Origin: a bacterium
GTDB taxonomy: Bacteria; Myxococcota_A; UBA9042
Assembly: GCA_030425545.1 (NCBI GenBank)
Contig: JAUIAC010000033.1
Coordinates: 1 to 32,402, forward strand
Direction: 5' to 3'
DNA: 32,402 nt
The notes beneath the pieces were generated by a model. The model was not told the DNA's origin. It was given only the letters and a program-made list of their open reading frames with translations, and did not search any database. The number at the start of each line of letters is the position of its first letter. Position 1 is the first letter of the stretch. Both the position numbers and the translations under genes were made by a program. Positions 16,123-23,454 of the stretch are shown here, piece by piece.

Positions 16123-16841
16123 TTGAGCACCACGCCCGTGCGCAGCTCGAGCCCGAGCTTGCCCAGGTCCTTGAGCACGCGGACCACCTTGCGTCCGTTG
16201 GCGACCTTGCTCTCGCCGGCCCGCCGCGGGCGAATGTGCATGGTGGCGGCGCCGTCTTGCACCCCCGCGCGGATCACCCGAATCGGCAGTTCGAAGTTGA
16301 GGAAGAAGGTGTCGCTTCGCATCGGAACATCTTGCATGTGTTTCCGTTTTAGCAGGTACACGCCGTCCAGCTTTCGCGACACACCGGTGGCCAGCCACAT
16401 CACCACACGAAGTCCACGTGAGAGCGCCTTTCTCTTGAGATTGTCAGCCTCTTTGAATCGATGTGGAAAGTGACACGTGACAAACTCGATGGCGCGGTTC
16501 CGCTCGACCACGTCCATCAGGTTGCGGATGCCCTCCGGCGGCACCTGTCCGTCGGCCGGCAGCAGCGAGACCCACTCCTTGCGGGCCACGGCGAAGCCGG
16601 CCTTCAGCGCGCCACCGATGCCCCGGTTCGGGCTGTAGGACACCACCTGCACATGGTCAGGATCGCGCGCCTCGACCACGCGGGCGGCGTCTGCGGTGCC
16701 GTCCGATGAGCCGTCGTCGACCAGGATCAGCTCATAGTCGTCCGTGTGGTCGCGCAGGAAGGCCAGGGCCTCGTCCATGCACGGCCCGACGTTCTCGGCC
16801 TCGTTGTAGGCGAACATCACGACGCTCAGGCTCCAGCGCAT
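16119..16841 (-). CDS. family 2 glycosyltransferase, polyprenyl-phosphate sugar type
   Basis: 240-residue GT-A enzyme like dolichol-phosphate mannose synthase, probably moving a sugar from a nucleotide carrier to a lipid phosphate on the inner membrane. Motifs: VVMFAYNEAENVGPCMDEAL at the N-terminus, ILVDDGSSDGTADAA (about residues 40-53), SPNRGIGGALKAGF (68-82), and LLPADGQVPPEGI as the DxD-type metal site. A later DTFFLNFELPIR segment is typical of DPM1-like enzymes. No C-terminal membrane helices are present, so it is the soluble, membrane-associated form. ATG 16841 follows CTGGAG-CCCCGG. It is coupled to the RlmK-type gene, which is functionally unrelated as far as I can see. Sugar and acceptor are unknown. 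Confidence 0.85.
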   Translation of the reverse strand: MRWSLSVVMFAYNEAENVGPCMDEALAFLRDHTDDYELILVDDGSSDGTADAARVVEARDPDHVQVVSYSPNRGIGGALKAGFAVARKEWVSLLPADGQVPPEGIRNLMDVVERNRAIEFVTCHFPHRFKEADNLKRKALSRGLRVVMWLATGVSRKLDGVYLLKRKHMQDVPMRSDTFFLNFELPIRVIRAGVQDGAATMHIRPRRAGESKVANGRKVVRVLKDLGKLGLELRTGVVLK

Positions 16842-16956
16842 CCGGGGCTCCAGGGTGTGGGGGCGCTGGCGTGGTCGAGAGGCGTCCGGCGAGCGCGACG
16901 CACGCAGTGTGGCCGGTCGGGTCCAGGTCGTCCACGGGCCGGACGCGTCATCGCGC

Positions 16957-16995
16957 GTCGTCGCCCTGTCGTCGCCGTGTCGTCGCCCCGTCGTC
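16957..16995. repeat. 11-bp tandem repeat, about 3.5 copies
   Basis: GTCGTCGCC plus two variable bases is repeated at 16957-16967, 16968-16978 and 16979-16989, with a partial GTCGTC at 16990-16995. The array ends on the TGA stop (16994-16996, minus strand) of the PGPGW-like gene. Such a short unit may vary in copy number between strains. Confidence 0.85.
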
Positions 16996-17491
16996 AGCGG
17001 ACGAAGGGCGCCACGTGCATCCGCCGGCGCACGGCGTTGAGGCCCCGAAAGACCCGGTCGTTGGCGATGAGACGCCGCTCCAAGGCCATCTTTCCGGGGA
17101 AGTCGAGCAGCAGCAGCGCCACCACCAGCGTCAGCAGGCCCTGGCCGGGGAGCACCAGCATCGCCAGCCCAGCGAGGAGCAGCAGCACCCCGACGACGTT
17201 GCGGGTCACGGCGGTGGCCAGCTGGGTCGGCGACCTTCGCAAGGGCGCACGCTCCCCCTCGGAGACGTCATCGCCCCCGCCTTCGGTCTCGTCGCTCGGC
17301 CGGCGGAAGTGGTCCGCGGGCAGACGCGCAAGCAGCCAGGGCAAGCCGAACACCGACGCCGCCAACATCAACACCGACGCGACGCCCAGGCCCCCCAGCA
17401 CCGCGGGCGAGAGCAGCCACGCGAGCGCGCTGGACAGGGGCTCGGGCAGGGACAGGACCCAGGCCGGCGTGGCGAGCAACGCGAGGTCCAT
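16994..17491 (-). CDS. PGPGW-like integral membrane protein
   Basis: 165 residues, three to four membrane helices. One helix pair is near residues 28-55 (VLGGLGVASVLMLAASVFGLPWLLA). A charged cytoplasmic loop follows (RRPSDETEGGGDDVSEGER). A second pair at about 95-130 contains NVVGVLLLLAGLAMLVLPGQGLLTLVVALLLLDFPGK. The LPGQG-x2-T-x-V-x2-LLLLDFPGK segment matches the core of the PGPGW transmembrane family, with Gln in place of the second Pro. The C-terminus is basic (ERRLIANDRVFRGLNAVRRRMHV). The function of the family is unknown. ATG 17491 follows GGGAG at 5 nt. It starts 15 bp after the stop of the IgGFc-like lipoprotein gene, so they are probably co-transcribed. Confidence 0.7.
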   Translation of the reverse strand: MDLALLATPAWVLSLPEPLSSALAWLLSPAVLGGLGVASVLMLAASVFGLPWLLARLPADHFRRPSDETEGGGDDVSEGERAPLRRSPTQLATAVTRNVVGVLLLLAGLAMLVLPGQGLLTLVVALLLLDFPGKMALERRLIANDRVFRGLNAVRRRMHVAPFVR

Positions 17492-17506
17492 GGCAGCTCC
17501 CGAGGG

Positions 17507-19498
17507 CTACTGCAGCACCATGCCGCCAGGGTAGCCGTACGCGGTGGCGCTGCCGTAGCCGTACACGCTCAGGCTGAACGTCACCTCGGCTTCGAAGCGC
17601 TGCTGCCCCGGGTTCACCTTGACCCAGGCCAGCTCCCACGTGCCGTCGCCCACGGGCTTGAACAACGTCGCGGCCAGCGCTGTTCCGTTGTGCTTCACCT
17701 CGACCCCCTTGGGCCGCACCACGCTGACCCAGTTCTTGGTGTAGCCGATGGGCGTGAGGATGAAGTAGTCGTTGCGCAGGTGCTCCACCGAGGGGTGCAC
17801 GATCATCGTCGGATCGCCGGTGAAGTCGTCGGTCTGCTGCTGGCTGACCAGGAACTGCGCGACCTGCACGGGTCCGTTGGTCTCCAAGAGAAAGCTCTGG
17901 GTCGTGAACACCTTGACCGACTGGCCAGGTCCCAAGGTGATCCCGTCGATGCCCTTGATGCTGGGCGTCGTCTTGAGCGTGGTCCCCGGGAGGTGCGCCA
18001 TGACCAGCCACTGATCGGGCTCGACGCCGCGGGGCGCGGTCTTGGGCAGCACGAACTTCTTGCCCCAGGCCTTGACCGGCAGCAGCTGCTCTTCGATGTG
18101 CTCTGCGCAGCAGGAGTCGTAGTCGCTGCTTTGGGTGTAGCCGATCACCGCCTCCTCATGCCCGCCCCATGCGGCCACCGGCTTGGTCGCGACGATGTGG
18201 CTGCCCGTGAGGTCAGCGATGCCAAAGAGCCCCTCACTCTTGCCCTCGAGGCTGAGCACCTCGTACTGCTTGAGCTTGAAGCTCACGGTCTGGGCCTTCT
18301 TGATCGGCAGGCCGGTCTGCGGCGCCTTCTCCACGTAGCCCTTGCCGGAGAGCGTCACGGTCACCGTGGTCTCCCCAGGCATCACCGCCGCGACGGTGAA
18401 GTAGCCGTTCTGCGTCGGCAGATCGAGCAGCGTCGCCGGTCCGGGCAGCTCGATGTGCGGCGTGCTGCCCAGGGTCACGGCGTAGTACTCCTTGCCCAGC
18501 GCGTTGTGCGGGATCAGCAGCGAGCCGTCGTTGGAGTAGGCCTTCTCGGCGTTGAAGGGGTTGAACTGGTAGGCGACCACCGGCTGGTCGGTGGTGAAGT
18601 GGATCGCCTTGGCCGCGATCATGTTCCCGTCCACGTTCATGACCGGCATCTTGAACTCACGGGACTTGCCGGCCGGCACCACGTTGTCTGCGAAGTTCAC
18701 GCTGTAAGGGGCGGGCAGGTCCCAGGTCACGACCGCGTCGAAGATGCCCGGGTTGGCCACCACCACGCTGTGCGGCGTGTCTTGCGGCGTGCTGCCGCCG
18801 AAGATGAGCCCCGACTTGTCGTTGGCGTTGTCGAGGTCGACGCTCCAGTACTCGCAGCCGACGTTGCTCGCCACCTTGAGGTTGGTCTCGCAGAGGCTGA
18901 CGCAGGTCCCGCCGAGGCAGTAGGCGCCGGTCTTGCAGTCCTTGGTCTCCTGCCAGCCCGAGCCGTCGAGCTTGCACTGCCGCACCTTGGTCTGGCCGAC
19001 ACACTCGATGGTCCCCGGGGCGCACTCGGTCTTCGTGCACACGCCCTCGATGCACAGCTCGCCGGTCGCGCACGGGATCGGCAGCCAGCCCTTGCCGTCG
19101 TCGCTGCACACCTTGCGCTCGGTGATGCCGATGCAGCCGTTGACCTTCTTGGGCTCGCACGCGCCGGGCTCTGCGCAGTAGCCCTGGATGCACGTGGTGG
19201 CCGCGCCGCACTGGTCGTTGAGCTCCCAAGCGCCGTCCTTGCAGATCTTGGCGACGTTCGGGTTCAGACAGCCCAGCTCTCCCTCCGTGCACGGGCCGGC
19301 CTTGGTGTCGGCGACGTCGCTGACGGTGTCGGTTGCGGCCACGTCACCCGGGTCGGCGGCGTCCTGGTCGCTGCCCGCGTCGGCGCTGCCGGAACCCTCG
19401 TCGGGGCTGCTGCAGGCGCTGGCCAACGCGGCGATGAGGAGCGCGGCGACCAGCGGCCGGTGGGCGGTCGCAGTGGCGGCAAGGTTGGTCAGGGTCAT
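17507..19498 (-). CDS. surface lipoprotein with Cys-rich repeats and an IgGFc-binding-like domain
   Basis: 663 residues from ATG 19498 (GGAG then CCCCCC upstream). Signal with Cys29 (ALASAC) and an acidic Asp/Ala/Ser linker follow. Three Cys-rich repeats of about 45-50 residues come next, each built as C-x-G-x(2)-C ... C-x-x-G ... C ... C-x-x-G-x-C (for example GPCTEGELGC, ACEPKKVNGC, ECAPGTIEC), to about residue 190. The long remainder resembles the N-terminal region of IgGFc-binding proteins, with SVVVANPGIFDAVVTWDLP, FTTDQPVVAYQFNPFN, DGSLLIPHNALGKEYYAV, VAAWGGHEEAV and QWLVMAHLPGTTLKTTP. That domain is common in myxobacterial surface proteins, and adhesion or matrix binding is the usual guess. 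The window's clearest example of a Cys-rich exported protein. It is 37 bp after the propeller lipoprotein gene. Confidence 0.8.
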   Translation of the reverse strand: MTLTNLAATATAHRPLVAALLIAALASACSSPDEGSGSADAGSDQDAADPGDVAATDTVSDVADTKAGPCTEGELGCLNPNVAKICKDGAWELNDQCGAATTCIQGYCAEPGACEPKKVNGCIGITERKVCSDDGKGWLPIPCATGELCIEGVCTKTECAPGTIECVGQTKVRQCKLDGSGWQETKDCKTGAYCLGGTCVSLCETNLKVASNVGCEYWSVDLDNANDKSGLIFGGSTPQDTPHSVVVANPGIFDAVVTWDLPAPYSVNFADNVVPAGKSREFKMPVMNVDGNMIAAKAIHFTTDQPVVAYQFNPFNAEKAYSNDGSLLIPHNALGKEYYAVTLGSTPHIELPGPATLLDLPTQNGYFTVAAVMPGETTVTVTLSGKGYVEKAPQTGLPIKKAQTVSFKLKQYEVLSLEGKSEGLFGIADLTGSHIVATKPVAAWGGHEEAVIGYTQSSDYDSCCAEHIEEQLLPVKAWGKKFVLPKTAPRGVEPDQWLVMAHLPGTTLKTTPSIKGIDGITLGPGQSVKVFTTQSFLLETNGPVQVAQFLVSQQQTDDFTGDPTMIVHPSVEHLRNDYFILTPIGYTKNWVSVVRPKGVEVKHNGTALAATLFKPVGDGTWELAWVKVNPGQQRFEAEVTFSLSVYGYGSATAYGYPGGMVLQ

Positions 19499-19535
19499 GG
19501 GGGGCTCCAGCGCGGGCAAGAAAGGGGGCGCTCGG

Positions 19536-20891
19536 CTAGGAGCCGGGCAGGGCGACGTGACCGAGTGGGTGCCCGGTGATCCCGACGCCAACACGCATCA
19601 CACCGCGCTTGTCGGCACCGGTGAAGGGCGGGACGGCCAGCAGCGCGACGAAGAGCTCCTTGTCGCCGAAGGCCGGCGTACCAAAGAGCACGTTGGCGAA
19701 CACGCGGTCGGTGGCGCGCAAGAAAGGCAGCAGCTTCGTCCCGCCGGCCGGGAGCACCTCGACGACCGACTCGGTGAGCTTGAAGTTCTCGACCCGGTCG
19801 ATGCAGACGTACAGGTTGCCCTCACTGTCGAAGGCGAGCCCGTCGGCGAAGAGCCCGACCTCGGTCGCCAGGGCGGTGCGCGCGCCGAAGGCCCCGTCGT
19901 CGAGGGCGATCTTGAACAGGCCGGCGACGTTCTTGTCGATGGCGACCTTGGCCGAGTGGTTGCACAGCAGCCCGGTGTTCTCGGTGGTGACGACCACCGC
20001 GTCTCCCTCGGGGCTCAGCGCGACCCCGTTCGGGCCGCCCTCCGTGGCGAGGTCGAATCCGTGGCGGGCCTTGACCTCGCCGGTCTTGCCGTCGATCCAC
20101 AGCAGCCGACCCAGGCAGGGGTCGCTCATGATCATGTCGCCTGAGGGCAGCACCGCCAGGTGGTTCGGGGCGCCGAGCGGCGCGCCCTGGTCCTCGGTCA
20201 CCACCGTGGTCACGACCCCGGCCGGGTCCATGCGCCGCAGCGACCGCCCCTTGGAGTCGCAGATCCACAGGGCGCCGTCGTCGGCAAAGGCGACCCCGAG
20301 CGGCGCGTCGAGCGGGTCGCCGGTCGTCTTCATCAGCGTCGTTTTCCCCTTGGGGTCCAGGCGCGCGATCCCCCCAGGAACCCCGAGAAAGAGCGCACCG
20401 CCGGTCGGGCTGAAGGCGAGGTCTTCGGTGCTGCCCTCGACCTTCGCCGCGGTGAGCACGGCGTGCACGTCGCCAAAGGGCTGCGCCTCCAGCGGCGTGT
20501 CGCGGGTGGCGTGGACCTGCGCGAAGGCGCCCGTGTCGGCGGACACGTCGGCCGACGCCTCGACGGACGCGTCGACGTCTTCGACCGTGGCCTGCACCTG
20601 CTGCGCCACGGGCGCCGGACCGAGGGTCCACGCCACAGACTGGGTGCCGCCCTCGTCAAAGGTCAGCTTGGACTCGGCCAGGCTCCCCCCGCCCTTGCGA
20701 ACGCGGAGGGTGACCACGGTGCCGGGCGACGCGCCGGTGACCCGGACCTCGAGAGCGACCTCGCTGCCCGCAGGGGCGCTCTCGACGCCGCCCGCCACGG
20801 CTACGGTGACCTTGCCGACCCCACCGGACACGCCGTCGCAGCCGCTGGCACACGCGAGCAAGACGACGAACAAGAGCGTGACGCGCGACAT
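19536..20891 (-). CDS. lipoprotein with SMP-30/NHL-like beta-propeller
   Basis: 451 residues, lipobox LLACASGC (Cys18). Residues 25-100 form an Ig-like lead (VTVAVAGGVESAPAGSEVALEV, GTQSVAWTLGPAPVAQQVQATV). The rest is a propeller of SMP-30/gluconolactonase or NHL type, with repeats such as EDLAFSPTGGALFLGVPGGIARLD, LGVAFADDGALWICDSKGRSLRRMD, NHLAVLPSGDMIMSDPCLGRLLWID, NGVALSPEGDAVVVTTENTG and DGLAFDSEGNLYVCIDRV. Each has the blade pattern 'G-(V/L)-A-x-x-x-x-G-x-L-(W/Y)-(V/I)-x-D'. The metal-binding residues of true SMP-30 cannot be assigned with certainty, so ligand binding rather than catalysis is possible. ATG 20891 follows GGAGG-CCCC. First gene of the probable unit with the IgGFc-like and PGPGW-like genes. 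Confidence 0.78.
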   Translation of the reverse strand: MSRVTLLFVVLLACASGCDGVSGGVGKVTVAVAGGVESAPAGSEVALEVRVTGASPGTVVTLRVRKGGGSLAESKLTFDEGGTQSVAWTLGPAPVAQQVQATVEDVDASVEASADVSADTGAFAQVHATRDTPLEAQPFGDVHAVLTAAKVEGSTEDLAFSPTGGALFLGVPGGIARLDPKGKTTLMKTTGDPLDAPLGVAFADDGALWICDSKGRSLRRMDPAGVVTTVVTEDQGAPLGAPNHLAVLPSGDMIMSDPCLGRLLWIDGKTGEVKARHGFDLATEGGPNGVALSPEGDAVVVTTENTGLLCNHSAKVAIDKNVAGLFKIALDDGAFGARTALATEVGLFADGLAFDSEGNLYVCIDRVENFKLTESVVEVLPAGGTKLLPFLRATDRVFANVLFGTPAFGDKELFVALLAVPPFTGADKRGVMRVGVGITGHPLGHVALPGS

Positions 20892-20911
20892 GGGGCCTCC
20901 GGAGCGCGCGG

Positions 20912-20940
20912 AGGGTAGCGGTCCCGCGTGGTTGCCTCAA
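20912..20940 (-). promoter_or_regulatory. possible promoter of the propeller lipoprotein operon
   Basis: On the minus strand, TTGAGG (20940-20935), a 17-bp spacer, TACCCT (20917-20912), with a start near 20905 and a very short leader that still includes GGAGG (20896-20900). The short leader makes the call tentative. Confidence 0.3.
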
Positions 20941-21003
20941 TGCCGGGGTGTGGCACGCCGCTCCGGGCACGATTCCTGTTGACCGCTCGCCCACGCGACG
21001 AGG

Positions 21004-21594
21004 ATGCTGCGCGGCATGACTGCGCGCCGCTCCCCAGCCCTCAGCCACCTCTCCGCGCTCCAGCGACGCGCGCTGGCCACCGCCCTCGTCTGCCTCGCGA
21101 GCGCGTGTGCGCCCCCAGCCGCGCCCGCGCAGCGCCCGCAGGTCCCAGGGCAGCGCGCGCCCCGCGGCGCGGCGCAGCAGCCCACCGCGCCAGCCGCCCT
21201 CCCGCCGCTGACCCAGCCCCAGCGGGCCGTCGTGGCGCGCACGCGCGTGCCGGCGTTGCTGCCGCGCCAACACATCCAGCGCGCCGTGCTCACCGGCGAG
21301 CCGACCTGGTTCGCGGCGCACATCCCCTTTGAAGACGTGGTGATCACCCTCGAGGGCAACCTCACCGCCGTCGAGGCGCCCGAGATCGCTGCCGCGTGGG
21401 GCCGTTATCCGGTCGGGACCCGGGCGGCGCCGCGCATCGCCCACAACGAGCTGGTCATCGAGGCGGCGTGGCTGGACGCCGGCATCGCCTGGAGCCTGGA
21501 GGTGTCCTGTCAGCAGCCCGACACCAACCCCCGCTGTGTGCACGACGGCTTTGTGCGCGCCATGGTGGCGGACCTGGTGCGGGTCCACCCATGA
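21004..21594 (+). CDS. small lipoprotein of unknown function
   Basis: 196 residues from ATG 21004; ATG 21016 is also possible. The lipobox is LVCLASAC (Cys35). A Pro/Ala/Gln-rich linker to about residue 72 would hold the globular part away from the membrane. The folded part (residues 75-196) contains VVARTRVPALLPRQHIQRAVL, FAAHIPFEDVVITLEGN, NELVIEAAWLDAGIAWSLEVSCQQP and CVHDGFVRAMVADLVRV, with two cysteines (SCQQPDTNPRC) likely bridged. I recognise no family. Its stop overlaps the start of the M23/TSP1 gene as ATGA (21591-21594), so the two are translationally coupled and may work together in cell-wall or surface remodelling. Confidence 0.7.
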   Translation: MLRGMTARRSPALSHLSALQRRALATALVCLASACAPPAAPAQRPQVPGQRAPRGAAQQPTAPAALPPLTQPQRAVVARTRVPALLPRQHIQRAVLTGEPTWFAAHIPFEDVVITLEGNLTAVEAPEIAAAWGRYPVGTRAAPRIAHNELVIEAAWLDAGIAWSLEVSCQQPDTNPRCVHDGFVRAMVADLVRVHP

Positions 21595-23366
21595 GCTGGC
21601 GAGCCCAAACCCTGCGGGGCACCCGCGGCGCGCGCCCACTCGCGGCGTGCGTCGGTCTGCTCCTGACCCTCGCCAGCGCACACGGGTCAGCGTTCACCTA
21701 CCAACCGCACGGCACGTTGAAGCCCGGCAGCGGCACCGGCCAGAAGTCGACCAAAGACTACGTCCCCGGCATGCGCTTCCCCATGCTCAAGGCGCCCGCC
21801 TACGCCAACAGCCAAGTCTACATGAACGGCGGCAGCCAAGGCGGCGGCGGCGGCCAGTGCGACAAGGTCAACTACAGCTACCCGTGGTGGGACAACTACT
21901 GCGAGAAGCGCTCGTGGACCATGCCGCTCTGCCCCTCGGGCAAGGGGCACCAGGGCCAGGACATCCGGCCGGGCAGCTGCAAGTTCAACACGCACTGGGT
22001 GGTGGCGACCGAGGCCGGGACCATCACGTCCATCGGCACGTACGTCGTCTACGAGAAGTCTGTCACCGGCGTGACCCACCGGTACATGCACATGAAGATG
22101 AACGCCCTGGCCGTGAAGGTGGGGCAGAAGGTCGCCAAGGGGCAGAAGCTGGGCCTGGTGGACAACGACTTCGGCGGCACGCCCACCTCGCTGCACCTGC
22201 ACTACGACCGCAGGATGTACGTGTCGGGCGTGGGCACGGTGTACGTGCCCACCTACGCGTCGCTCGTCAACAGCTACAAGGTCCTCATCGGGGGCGGGTG
22301 CGACGCCACCGCCTGTAGCGCGAAGAGCGGCTGCGGCAGCTGGGGCGCGTGCGGCGGCTTCACCAGCGTGTGTGACACCACCGGCTCCCGGAAGCGCTCG
22401 TGCACCACGTACGCGTGTGTCGGCGGCAGCTGCAAGGCGACGTCGAAGACCGAGACCCAGGCCTGCTCCAGGGTCACCGACGGCAAGGCGGTGTCCGGGT
22501 GGAGCGGCTGGTCGACCTGCGCTCCGCAGGGCGGCGTGTGCACGGTGACCGGCAGCCAGAAGCGCACCCGGAGCGTGTGCCAGGGCGGCAGTCCGAAGAC
22601 CCAGAGCGCCACCCAGGCCTGCGCGGTGAAGTCCGACGGCAAGGTGGTGCAGGGCTGGTCGGCATGGAGCGCGTGCGGCGGCTTCGAGAGCACCTGTGAC
22701 GAGGGCGGCACCCGCAGCCGCAGCCGCTCCGTGTGCAAGGCCGGCGCGGCGGTGCCGCAGACCGCCAAGGAGCCGTGCACCGAGAGCAAGGACGGCGTCG
22801 CGGTGAGCGCCTGGGGTCCGTGGGGGCCGTGCGCAGGCTTCGCCGGCCCGTGCGACGGCCAGGGCGTGCGCAAGCGCAGCCGCTTGGTGTGCGCGGCCGG
22901 CGCGTCCAAGCCCGAGGTGGCGACGCAGCCCTGTCAGGTGGACCGCGAGGGGGTCGCGCTGACGCCCTGGGGGCCGTGGACGGCGTGCGTGCCGGACTCG
23001 AAACCCTGCGCGCCGAGCGGGACCCGCCGGCGGACGCGGCAGGTGTGCGCGGCTGGCGCGCCCAAGGTCGACGCTCAGCTCGAGAGCTGCGTGCCCGCGT
23101 GCGCCGGCGGGCTCGGCGGCGACGCGTCCAGCGACGCTGGCGGCGTGGTGTCCGGCGACGCTCGTGGCGCTGACGGGGACGTGGTCGCAGGGCTGGCTCC
23201 TCGCTCTCCAAGCGGCGGTTGCAGCGCCGCGTTCGCGCGCGGTGGGGTCATCCGCGGCACCGCCACCGCGGCCGGTGGGGCGCGGCGCTCAGGCTCCGGC
23301 CCGGGGCCCTGGTGGATCCTGGTGGCCACCGTGGGCGTGGTGTGGGCGACCCGGCGGGTGACGTGA
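21591..23366 (+). CDS. M23 metallopeptidase with five TSP1-like repeats and MYXO-CTERM-like tail
   Basis: 591 residues, signal peptide to about residue 35. The peptidase domain is LytM/M23-like with an apparently complete site: GHQGQD gives zinc ligands His120 and Asp124, HLHYD gives catalytic His202 and ligand His204, and YMHM has the usual second catalytic His167. It should cut peptidoglycan cross-bridges or Gly-rich peptides. Residues 240-500 hold five tandem thrombospondin type-1-like repeats of about 50 residues, such as GWSGWSTC, GWSAWSAC and AWGPWGPC, each followed by C, then G-x-x-(K/R)-x-R-x-x-x-C, then C. The tail has GGCSAAF, a spacer, a PWWILVATVGVVW helix and TRRVT, like a MYXO-CTERM sorting signal cut at Cys. 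It is probably surface-anchored through a myxosortase. TSP1 repeats are rare in bacteria. Confidence 0.85.
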   Translation: MSWRAQTLRGTRGARPLAACVGLLLTLASAHGSAFTYQPHGTLKPGSGTGQKSTKDYVPGMRFPMLKAPAYANSQVYMNGGSQGGGGGQCDKVNYSYPWWDNYCEKRSWTMPLCPSGKGHQGQDIRPGSCKFNTHWVVATEAGTITSIGTYVVYEKSVTGVTHRYMHMKMNALAVKVGQKVAKGQKLGLVDNDFGGTPTSLHLHYDRRMYVSGVGTVYVPTYASLVNSYKVLIGGGCDATACSAKSGCGSWGACGGFTSVCDTTGSRKRSCTTYACVGGSCKATSKTETQACSRVTDGKAVSGWSGWSTCAPQGGVCTVTGSQKRTRSVCQGGSPKTQSATQACAVKSDGKVVQGWSAWSACGGFESTCDEGGTRSRSRSVCKAGAAVPQTAKEPCTESKDGVAVSAWGPWGPCAGFAGPCDGQGVRKRSRLVCAAGASKPEVATQPCQVDREGVALTPWGPWTACVPDSKPCAPSGTRRRTRQVCAAGAPKVDAQLESCVPACAGGLGGDASSDAGGVVSGDARGADGDVVAGLAPRSPSGGCSAAFARGGVIRGTATAAGGARRSGSGPGPWWILVATVGVVWATRRVT

Positions 23367-23391
23367 CCTGACCCAGGCGCCGCGCTACGCT
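23363..23391 (+). promoter_or_regulatory. possible promoter of the three-gene membrane module
   Basis: GTGACC (23363-23368), a 17-bp spacer, TACGCT (23386-23391). Transcription would begin near 23398, between the M23 stop and the first module gene. The -35 matches TTGAC at four positions. The -10 hexamer is identical to that at 11981. Confidence 0.35.
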
Positions 23392-23454
23392 CGCGCTCCC
23401 TCACGGCCACGGACCCAGCGCGTGACGCAGCTCCTCCTCGCTTCAGTGCGCCCC

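Noticed and set aside
16119-23366. C-mannosylation of the WxxW repeats by a lipid-mannose pathway starting with the nearby DPM1-like glycosyltransferase
   Set aside because: No DPY19-like C-mannosyltransferase is in the window, the genes are 5 kb apart on opposite strands, and the sugar used by the glycosyltransferase is unknown.
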